From positions 310,001 to 374,000 of the forward strand of contig JADJGZ010000001.1 in NCBI GenBank assembly GCA_016707785.1: DNA of 64,000 bases, read 5' to 3'. Within the stretch, counting starts at the first letter, position 1; every line of letters starts with the position of its first letter. The notes under the pieces were generated by a model, which was not told the origin of the DNA, ran no database searches, and saw nothing but the letters and a program-made list of their open reading frames with translations. This DNA is from Bacteroidales bacterium. Lineage in GTDB: Bacteria > Bacteroidota > Bacteroidia > Bacteroidales > UBA4417. A program made the translations under genes and the position numbers. Positions 55,421 through 61,994 of this stretch are shown here, one piece after another.

Positions 55421-56291
55421 TGAAGAGAAATGCAATGGATGTGGCTTATGCATTCCAAATTGCCATGAAGGTGCCTTACAAATTATTGATGGAAAGGCAA
55501 GATTAATCAGTGACCTGTTTTGTGATGGATTAGGGGCCTGCATCGGGCATTGTCCTGAAGGTGCCATTGAGATCATTGAAAGGGAAGCAGAGGCTTACAA
55601 CGAAACCAAAGTAATGGAGATTATCTCTAAGCAGGGTAGAAATACCATACTTGCCCATCTTGAACATTTAAGAGACCATAAAGAGTTTGAACTTTTAAAG
55701 GAGGCAATCGCCTATATAAAAGAAAATGACATCGATCTTAGTCCGGAAGCTGCTGTTGCCCAAGCCTCAGTAGTTCATAATCTGCAGGCTGCCATTAAGG
55801 AATCCAAATCGTCCCCGATGTGCGGTTGTTCCGGGTCACAACCGATGGATTTCAAGATTGATATGGATAAATTAAACCAATCGGTTGCTGAAACTACTAC
55901 TCCTTCTCATGTACCTTCAGAACTAAGGCAATGGCCTGTTCAGCTTCATCTCCTGAACCCCCAGGCTTCTTATTTTCAAAACGCTGATGTACTTCTGGCC
56001 GCAGATTGTGCAGCTTTTGCCATGGGAGATTTCCATGGCACTTTTATGAAAGGAAAAGCATTAGCCATTGCTTGTCCAAAACTCGACTCCAATAAAGAAT
56101 CCTATATTGATAAAATTGCTGCCATGATTACCCTGGCAAATATTCAATCCATAACGGTTGTTATGATGGAAGTTCCGTGTTGTGGCGGACTGCTTCAATT
56201 GGTGAAACTAGCTGTTCAAAAAGCCAATGTGACCATACCGGTCCACAAATCTATCATCAGCATTAAAGGTGAGGTCATTAGTTCTGAATGA
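55395..56291 (+). CDS. 4Fe-4S protein with extra Cys motifs, NO/nitrosative-stress associated
   Basis: A 298-residue soluble protein. The first cluster motif is complete (KCNGCGLCIPNCHEGALQI, C-x2-C-x2-C-x3-C). The second, FCDGLGACIGHCPEGAIEII, has C-x5-C-x3-C with only three Cys close together, which is characteristic of this family. Further Cys-rich sites are SSPMCGCSGSQPM in the middle and MMEVPCCGGLLQL near the end, both possible metal sites. From memory such proteins occur beside hybrid-cluster protein genes and Rrf2/Crp regulators in anaerobes, so electron transfer or NO handling is likely. There is no membrane helix. A terminator follows at 56304-56338. Confidence 0.85.
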   Translation: MLRKIIQIDEEKCNGCGLCIPNCHEGALQIIDGKARLISDLFCDGLGACIGHCPEGAIEIIEREAEAYNETKVMEIISKQGRNTILAHLEHLRDHKEFELLKEAIAYIKENDIDLSPEAAVAQASVVHNLQAAIKESKSSPMCGCSGSQPMDFKIDMDKLNQSVAETTTPSHVPSELRQWPVQLHLLNPQASYFQNADVLLAADCAAFAMGDFHGTFMKGKALAIACPKLDSNKESYIDKIAAMITLANIQSITVVMMEVPCCGGLLQLVKLAVQKANVTIPVHKSIISIKGEVISSE

Positions 56292-56303
56292 GTTAAAAGG
56301 GCC

Positions 56304-56338
56304 AGCTCCTTTCATTTGCATTGAAAGGAGCTTTTTTT
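56304..56338 (+). terminator. Terminator between the 4Fe-4S protein and norZ genes
   Basis: AGCTCCTTTCA (56304-56314) and TGAAAGGAGCT (56322-56332) pair around a 7-base loop, followed by seven T. The NO reductase therefore needs its own promoter. Confidence 0.9.
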
Positions 56339-56339
56339 A

Positions 56340-56365
56340 TAGTTTTAATTAAGTATTTAAGTACT
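56340..56365 (+). promoter_or_regulatory. Candidate promoter and Rrf2 operator of norZ
   Basis: TAGTTTTA (56340-56347) is close to the -7 consensus TAnnTTTG. AAGTATTTAAGTACT (56351-56365) overlaps the likely transcription start; its reverse strand, AGTACTTAAATACTT, is nearly palindromic and resembles the motif at 54960-54974. I read it as an operator for one or both Rrf2 regulators. Confidence 0.45.
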
Positions 56366-56381
56366 CATAAATAAACACAAA

Positions 56382-58625
56382 ATGAAAAACAGAAAACTTT
56401 GGTTTGGCTTTATTGCTGTTATGGTAATTTCTTTCGCCGTTCTAGGGTATTATGGAAAGGAAATTTACCGTCAGGCTCCCCCGATCCCTGATTTTGTTAA
56501 ATCAACGGATGGAAAAATTCTCTTTACCGGACAGGATATCAAGGATGGACAAAACATCTGGCAATCAATTGGAGGACAAGAAGTTGGGACGATATGGGGA
56601 CATGGATCCTATGTTGCACCAGACTGGTCGGCAGATTGGCTGCACCGGGAAGCAAGTTTCATGCTGGAATCCTATGCATTGAATAATGATAGCACCACTT
56701 TCTCAGCTTTGGATTTGGAAAAGCAGGCGGCATACAAGGCAAGGCTTCAAAAAGACATTAGGACAAATACTTATGATCCTGATAAAAAGGAGTTGACGAT
56801 TTCGGTGGTTAGAGCTGAAGCAATCAGGCAGGTTAGCGAGCATTACACCGGGCTCTTCATGAGTGACACTTCAAAATCGGCTTTGAGAGATGCTTATGCA
56901 ATTCCTGCCAACACCATCAAAACATTGGACAGGATGCAGAAAATGAATGCATTCTTTTTCTGGACATCATGGGCATGTGTCACCAACAGGCCAGGCAGTG
57001 ATATCAGTTATACCAATAACTGGCCGTCAGAAGAGTTGGTAGCAAATACACCTACAAGTTCACTGATACTATGGACAGGTTTCAGTGTTATCGTATTATT
57101 GGCAGGTATTGGATTGCTTGCCTGGTATTATGCCCGGACCCGGGAAGAAGAGGAAATAGAACGATTGACCAGAGACCCATTTTTAGGTCTGGCCATGACT
57201 CCTTCGATGAAAGCCACTCTCAAATATTTCTGGGTAGTGACCGGATTAATCCTTGTTCAGGTCCTGATGGGAATTATAACAGCACATTATGGTGTGGAAG
57301 GACAAGCTTTCTATGGTTTCCCGCTTTCCGACTTCCTCCCCTATTCCTTATCCAGAACCTGGCATGTTCAGCTGGCAATATTCTGGATAGCTACTTCATG
57401 GTTAGCCACCGGTTTATACCTGGCACCTGCAATTTCGGGGCATGAGCCAAAGTTTCAGAGGTTTGGAGTTAATTTCCTGTTCATGGCACTCCTCGTCATT
57501 GTTGTTGGATCATTAGCAGGGCAATGGTTTGGAATCATGCAAAAATTAGGACTTGTCTCGAATTTCTACTTTGGTCACCAGGGATATGAGTATGTTGACC
57601 TGGGAAGGTTCTGGCAGGCATTTCTTTTTATAGGCCTTATTTTATGGTTACTCCTGATGGGTAGAGCCATCTGGCCAGCCATTACAAAAAAGGATGAAAA
57701 CAGGCATTTGCTTACCATGTTCCTGATCGCTTCCATAGCTATTGCTGCTTTTTATGGTGCAGGGCTTATGTGGGGACGACAGACCAACCTGGCTATTGCT
57801 GAATATTGGAGATGGTGGGTTGTTCACCTATGGGTTGAAGGCTTCTTTGAAGTATTTGCAACAGTTGCCATCGCCTTTCTTTTTGTCAAATTAAACCTTG
57901 TCAGGACTAAGACAGCGACAAGTAATGTTTTATTCTCTACCATTGTTTTTCTTTCAGGAGGTATCATCGGCACCTTCCATCATTTGTATTTTACCGGTAC
58001 TCCAACAGCCATCCTTGCTTTAGGGGCAACATTCAGTGCCCTGGAGGTTGTTCCCCTGGTTCTTTTAGGTTTCGAAGCCCATTCAACTTTAAAAATTGCA
58101 AAATCTGACACCTGGATCAGGAATTATAGGTGGCCGATTTACAGTTTCCTGGCAGTAACATTCTGGAACCTGGTAGGAGCCGGAATCTTTGGATTTCTGA
58201 TCAATCCTCCAATTGCCCTCTATTATATGCAGGGGTTGAACACCACCCCGGTGCATGGCCACACGGCATTATTTGGTGTATACGGAATGCTGGGAATTGG
58301 GCTTATGTTATTTGTCCTTAGAACGATGAACCCTGATGCCACCTGGAAATCAACCTATATCAGGTTTGCATTCTGGTCGATCAATATCGGTTTAGCATTG
58401 ATGGTTCTTCTGAGTGTTTTACCTGTCGGACTTGCTCAAACCTGGGTGAGTGTGAAATACGGTTTATGGTATGCACGTTCTGCAGAATTCCTTCAGAGTG
58501 ATATTTTATCAACATTCCGTTGGCTAAGGGTAATCGGAGATACTATATTTGCTCTCGGAACATTATCCCTGGGCTGGTTTATCATTGGACTAAAAACCGG
58601 CTGGTCAATTGAAAAGAAAAATTAA
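56382..58625 (+). CDS. norZ: Quinol-dependent nitric oxide reductase (qNor)
   Basis: A 747-residue haem-copper oxidase relative that reduces two NO to N2O with electrons from quinol. The N-terminal extension typical of the single-subunit qNor is present (GQDIKDGQNIWQSIGGQEVG, GHGSYVAPDWSADWLHREAS), with a first helix before it. The catalytic core has about 13 more helices; haem and iron His ligands lie in WHVQLAIFWIATSWLATGLY, WRWWVVHLWVEGFFEVFATV, GGIIGTFHHLYFTGTP and HGHTALFGVYGMLGIGLML. No norC is needed. It most likely detoxifies NO rather than supporting full denitrification, since no nitrite or N2O reductase is in the window. Confidence 0.97.
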   Translation: MKNRKLWFGFIAVMVISFAVLGYYGKEIYRQAPPIPDFVKSTDGKILFTGQDIKDGQNIWQSIGGQEVGTIWGHGSYVAPDWSADWLHREASFMLESYALNNDSTTFSALDLEKQAAYKARLQKDIRTNTYDPDKKELTISVVRAEAIRQVSEHYTGLFMSDTSKSALRDAYAIPANTIKTLDRMQKMNAFFFWTSWACVTNRPGSDISYTNNWPSEELVANTPTSSLILWTGFSVIVLLAGIGLLAWYYARTREEEEIERLTRDPFLGLAMTPSMKATLKYFWVVTGLILVQVLMGIITAHYGVEGQAFYGFPLSDFLPYSLSRTWHVQLAIFWIATSWLATGLYLAPAISGHEPKFQRFGVNFLFMALLVIVVGSLAGQWFGIMQKLGLVSNFYFGHQGYEYVDLGRFWQAFLFIGLILWLLLMGRAIWPAITKKDENRHLLTMFLIASIAIAAFYGAGLMWGRQTNLAIAEYWRWWVVHLWVEGFFEVFATVAIAFLFVKLNLVRTKTATSNVLFSTIVFLSGGIIGTFHHLYFTGTPTAILALGATFSALEVVPLVLLGFEAHSTLKIAKSDTWIRNYRWPIYSFLAVTFWNLVGAGIFGFLINPPIALYYMQGLNTTPVHGHTALFGVYGMLGIGLMLFVLRTMNPDATWKSTYIRFAFWSINIGLALMVLLSVLPVGLAQTWVSVKYGLWYARSAEFLQSDILSTFRWLRVIGDTIFALGTLSLGWFIIGLKTGWSIEKKN

Positions 58626-58644
58626 TCCATTTAAACATAAAACT

Positions 58645-58986
58645 ATGGAACCCAATGTATTTGAAACCGGAAAAACTTTTAGTTTTTCAGAAAAAGTTGA
58701 CTACTCTGCCGGAGGGATTGTAAGCAAAAAAGTCATCCAGAAAGAAAATGGGAATGTCACCTTATTTGCTTTTGATGAAGGGCAAAAGCTAAGTGAACAT
58801 ACTGCTCCGTTTGATGCCCTGGTGCAGGTACTGGATGGTGAAGCTGAAATAGTGATCAATGGAAATCCCAATCTGCTCAAGGCTGGTCAGAGCATTATTA
58901 TGCCGGGCGGTATTCCACATGCTGTTAATGCCATCAAACCTTTTAAGATGTTACTTATCATGATCAGGAATCTGCCAGCAGTTTAA
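58645..58986 (+). CDS. Cupin-domain protein of the NO cluster (first)
   Basis: A 113-residue single-domain cupin. I start at MEPNVFETGKTFSFSEKVDY (58645), 19 bases after norZ, rather than at 58609 inside norZ. EHTAPFDALVQVLDGEAEIV and IMPGGIPHAVNAIKPFKML are the two cupin motifs, with His residues that could bind a metal. Small cupins like this often accompany norZ or hcp genes in Bacteroidota and are thought to act in nitrosative stress, but no reaction is established. Confidence 0.85.
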   Translation: MEPNVFETGKTFSFSEKVDYSAGGIVSKKVIQKENGNVTLFAFDEGQKLSEHTAPFDALVQVLDGEAEIVINGNPNLLKAGQSIIMPGGIPHAVNAIKPFKMLLIMIRNLPAV

Positions 58987-59003
58987 TTCTTTGAACAGTC
59001 ATC

Positions 59004-59318
59004 ATGCTATTGTTTCAAAACAGGCGGAAGAGAGAATTCATCATTGTAACAACCATGATCAGAATGTATTGCAAAAAAAATCATTCCACTGATCAGGTTC
59101 CATGTATTGAATGCCAGGATTTAATCCGCTATGCAGATACCAGGCTTGAAAGATGTAAATTTGGTGATGAGAAGCCTGTTTGTAAAGATTGTGTGGTTCA
59201 TTGTTATTCAAAAGAACAAAGAGAAAAAATGAAGACTGTCATGAAATGGTCAGGACCAAGGATGATATATCTGCATCCACTCTTCGCCCTGGTACATTTA
59301 TTTGATTCCAGACACTAA
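59004..59318 (+). CDS. YgbA family (nitrous oxide-stimulated promoter) protein
   Basis: A 104-residue Cys-rich protein of the YgbA family. MIRMYCKKNHSTDQVPCIEC, RYADTRLERCKFGDEKPVC, DCVVHCYSKEQREKMKTVMK and WSGPRMIYLHPLFALVHLF are the conserved blocks, with Cys spacing that suggests metal binding. E. coli ygbA is repressed by NsrR and induced by NO, and related genes help growth after nitrosative stress. The first 17 residues (before MIRMYC) may not be part of the protein; a start at the inner ATG, 59055, is possible. It is 17 bases after the first cupin gene. Confidence 0.93.
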   Translation: MLLFQNRRKREFIIVTTMIRMYCKKNHSTDQVPCIECQDLIRYADTRLERCKFGDEKPVCKDCVVHCYSKEQREKMKTVMKWSGPRMIYLHPLFALVHLFDSRH

Positions 59319-59330
59319 AAGAAATCAAAC

Positions 59331-59645
59331 ATGAATATTTCGATTAAAAATCTGAAAAACGCTGAGAAACTTGCCACTGAATTTGAGGCCTTTAGAATGT
59401 ATCAGTCTGAACGTCTCGAAGTAGTACATATATGCCTCAAACCAAACGAGAGTATTCCTTTACACAAGAACCCGGTCAGGGTAGTATTCTGTATTTTACA
59501 GGGTTCTGGAATCCTTGTCACTGAAGAAGGAAAATCTGTTGTTTCGCCATTTGACAGCATAGAGATATTGGAAAATACCTCCAGGAGCCTTGAGAATCCT
59601 GGTGAAACAGAGTTAAGGGTATTAGTATTGAAGCAAATAAATTGA
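59331..59645 (+). CDS. Cupin-domain protein of the NO cluster (second)
   Basis: A 104-residue cupin. ICLKPNESIPLHKNPVRVVF and CILQGSGILVTEEGKSVVSP are the motif 1 region, and SIEILENTSRSLENPGETEL the motif 2 region. Motif 1 keeps one His (LHKNP), and motif 2 has lost its His, so metal binding may be weak or absent. It is 12 bases after the YgbA gene and ends the cluster before a terminator. Function unknown; placement suggests a role in the NO response. Confidence 0.8.
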   Translation: MNISIKNLKNAEKLATEFEAFRMYQSERLEVVHICLKPNESIPLHKNPVRVVFCILQGSGILVTEEGKSVVSPFDSIEILENTSRSLENPGETELRVLVLKQIN

Positions 59646-59663
59646 TACTGAAAACTTAGGATG

Positions 59664-59687
59664 AAAGCGCCTCAACAGGCGCTTTTT
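59664..59687 (+). terminator. Terminator at the end of the NO cluster
   Basis: AAAGCGCCT (59664-59672) and AGGCGCTTT (59677-59685) pair around CAAC and run into a T stretch. Confidence 0.9.
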
Positions 59688-59921
59688 TATTTTTTGCAGC
59701 TATCTCATCTTGCATTAATACCATGGTAGATCTAGGAATGAACCCAGGTAAAACAACTGAAATATCGAATATTTTTGGTAAGGGAATCTTAAAAAGGGCT
59801 AATTCCATGCATACCAGGACTATTAAAAGATCGAATTAATTAAGGCAGATGAATAACAAGAACCTTTACTTTTGATCCCTTTTATGTAATTTCGTCATTC
59901 AATAACCCAATAACCTGAATA

Positions 59922-60731
59922 ATGGAGAAAGCTAAAGAAATATTTGAAAAGTTGTGGCAGGATTATATCATTCAAAACCCTGAAGCTAAGCAAGTTTATG
60001 ATGCTTTTGTTGCAGAAGGAGAGATCGTTGAGAATGATCATATTGCATTCCGCACATTTTATCATCCTCATATTAATGTGGATGTTCTGTCCCGTCCGTT
60101 CCTGCTGGCCGGATACGTTCAGAAAGGCTACTACGTTTTTGAAGATAAACACCTGACGGCCAAGCATTATGAACACCCTGACTGGGCAGAAGCTCCAAGG
60201 GTTTTTATCAGTCAGCTGATGACTGAACATTTCAGCCCGGAACTTCAGCAGGTGGTGAGTGGAATTATTGCCCGATTACCTGAATCTCTATATTTCAGTA
60301 ATGAGGTGATCTATGCAGGCGATGTATGGGGTATGCCTTCCTATTCAACTTATGAGATGTTGAGAAAGGAGTCGGAATATGCAGCATGGTTGTATGTTTA
60401 CGGATTCAGGGTAAATCATTTTACCGTCAGTATCAATCATTTAAAAAAGCTGAATACCATTGAAATTGTGAATCAATTTCTGAATGACAAAGGATTTCTC
60501 CTGAATGAATCCGGAGGACGTGTAAAAGGCACCCCTGCTGAACTTCTTGAACAGTCGAGCACAAAAGCCGGTATACTTCCGATCCAATTCATTGAAGGGA
60601 TTTATCATATCCCTTCCTGTTATTATGAATTTGCCCGCAGGTACCCGGATACAGATGGCGAGCTTTACTCCGGTTTTATCGCAAAATCAGCGGATAAAAT
60701 CTTTGAAAGCACCGATTTCTACAAAAAGTAA
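59922..60731 (+). CDS. DUF1338 family protein, HglS-like 2-oxoadipate dioxygenase/decarboxylase candidate
   Basis: A 269-residue protein of the DUF1338 (VOC-fold) family. The characterised member HglS of Pseudomonas converts 2-oxoadipate to D-2-hydroxyglutarate in lysine breakdown using Fe(II) and O2. The metal ligands seem present: His in DHIAFRTFYHPHINVDV (about residue 39), His in FRVNHFTVSINHLKKL (about 165) and Glu in SCYYEFARRYPD (about 236). It is shorter than HglS (about 460), as are many Bacteroidota members, so the same substrate is not certain. An FAD/Fe-S dehydrogenase gene of the type that could use D-2-hydroxyglutarate lies 1.3 kb downstream. Confidence 0.88.
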   Translation: MEKAKEIFEKLWQDYIIQNPEAKQVYDAFVAEGEIVENDHIAFRTFYHPHINVDVLSRPFLLAGYVQKGYYVFEDKHLTAKHYEHPDWAEAPRVFISQLMTEHFSPELQQVVSGIIARLPESLYFSNEVIYAGDVWGMPSYSTYEMLRKESEYAAWLYVYGFRVNHFTVSINHLKKLNTIEIVNQFLNDKGFLLNESGGRVKGTPAELLEQSSTKAGILPIQFIEGIYHIPSCYYEFARRYPDTDGELYSGFIAKSADKIFESTDFYKK

Positions 60732-60776
60732 TACTGAAAATGGGTACTGAATACCCTGTATATAAAAAAGAAGTAA

Positions 60777-61493
60777 ATGCATAAACGAATATTTCAGTAC
60801 CTGTTGTTGATGCTGCTATGGATAGGCCCGATTGCTGTGTTTTCCCAGCAAAGGCCTTTCTGGTTGGGTGCCAGATATGGTTTTTCCCTCCCTTTAGGCC
60901 AGTTTGCATCACATGAATTCAAAAAGGATAATGTTGAATACGGTGCTTATGCGCTGCTCGGAAGTAATTTCACAGCTGAGGGTGGGTGGCATTTTTCCAA
61001 ATCTTTAAGTGTTAGTGGAAGTGCATCAGTATCATATTTTCCTATAGCTTCCGGCTATTATGTCAAGGATAAAAAAGCCGATGACCCTGCATTGGAGGAT
61101 CTTTGGATAAAATCAGGAGCCTATGAGATTTCTAAGTATTTGATTGGAGGCGCTTACTCTTTACCAATGGGCGAGCGATTTAACCTGGCATTGAATGCCC
61201 AGGGTGGAGTTTGCAGAGCGAAGTCCCCTGACCAGCTCTATGCAGCAACCTATTTTTTTATTGGAAAACTATCCTGGGTCAAAACCCAGGCTATTAGCAC
61301 TACCCCTGCATTCTCGGCAGGTCTCAACCTCAGGTACAAGCTTTTTGACCATGTGGAACTATTCCTTCAGTCGGAATACAGTTACTCTGAAGCTGTGTTC
61401 ACTTTCTGGGATGCCAACTTTATAATAAAAACTGACAGAATCCTGAAAATGCCGATGATAACGGTACAACCAGGTTTAAACATTACTTTCTGA
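60777..61493 (+). CDS. Outer-membrane beta-barrel protein
   Basis: A 238-residue exported protein. HKRIFQYLLLMLLWIGPIAV and cleavage near FSQQ give a signal peptide. The mature part consists of alternating amphipathic strands (FWLGARYGFSLPLGQFAS, SVSGSASVSYFPIASGYYV, SAGLNLRYKLFDHVELFLQ) and ends in a strand with terminal Phe (VQPGLNITF), the classic barrel-assembly signal. It fits the Bacteroidota outer-membrane beta-barrel group; ligand and role are unknown. It is 46 bases after the DUF1338 gene and 4 bases before the SRPBCC gene. Confidence 0.85.
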   Translation: MHKRIFQYLLLMLLWIGPIAVFSQQRPFWLGARYGFSLPLGQFASHEFKKDNVEYGAYALLGSNFTAEGGWHFSKSLSVSGSASVSYFPIASGYYVKDKKADDPALEDLWIKSGAYEISKYLIGGAYSLPMGERFNLALNAQGGVCRAKSPDQLYAATYFFIGKLSWVKTQAISTTPAFSAGLNLRYKLFDHVELFLQSEYSYSEAVFTFWDANFIIKTDRILKMPMITVQPGLNITF

Positions 61494-61497
61494 AATC

Positions 61498-61878
61498 ATG
61501 AAGAACTTAAAAAAGATCTATCATATCAAATCCCTCCCTGAGGATGTTTTTACAGCATTAACTAACCCATTGACCATTGAAATGTGGACCGGGGCTTCGG
61601 CTGTCATGATTCCGGAAGCCGGTACCGAGTTTTCACTATGGGATGGTGATATCACAGGTATTAATCTTGAAATTATACCTAATAAACTTTTGAAACAGAA
61701 ATGGGATTTTGAAGGTGAAGAAGGCAATTCAATTGTAACCATCACCCTTGAACCGGAAGGTAAGGATACCAGGGTAGAAGTTCTGCATCTTGATATTCCT
61801 GATGATGCATTTGAAAATATTGCAGATGGATGGGACAGATACTATTTCAAGCCACTGAAAGATCTTTTGGAGGAATAG
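61498..61878 (+). CDS. SRPBCC (START-like/AHSA1-type) domain protein
   Basis: A 126-residue soluble protein of the SRPBCC fold, a deep hydrophobic ligand pocket. KNLKKIYHIKSLPEDVFTAL, PLTIEMWTGASAVMIPEAG, FSLWDGDITGINLEIIPNK and KQKWDFEGEEGNSIVTITLE follow the AHSA1 pattern, ending DGWDRYYFKPLKDLLEE. Ligands differ widely in the family, so none is proposed. It starts four bases after the barrel gene, which suggests co-transcription. Confidence 0.88.
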   Translation: MKNLKKIYHIKSLPEDVFTALTNPLTIEMWTGASAVMIPEAGTEFSLWDGDITGINLEIIPNKLLKQKWDFEGEEGNSIVTITLEPEGKDTRVEVLHLDIPDDAFENIADGWDRYYFKPLKDLLEE

Positions 61879-61994
61879 CTATCTGAGTCATATACTGCTA
61901 TTAATAAATCACTTACATATAATCACCTGAAGTCTTTCATGATGTATTGAAAGTGTTTTCATGGCATTTGTACCAAAGAATAGTGATCACGCAT

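Noticed and set aside
58609..58644. Longer start for the first cupin gene inside norZ
   Set aside because: The extra 12 residues are basic and unlike the cupin N-terminus; the ATG at 58645 follows the norZ stop and gives a normal protein.
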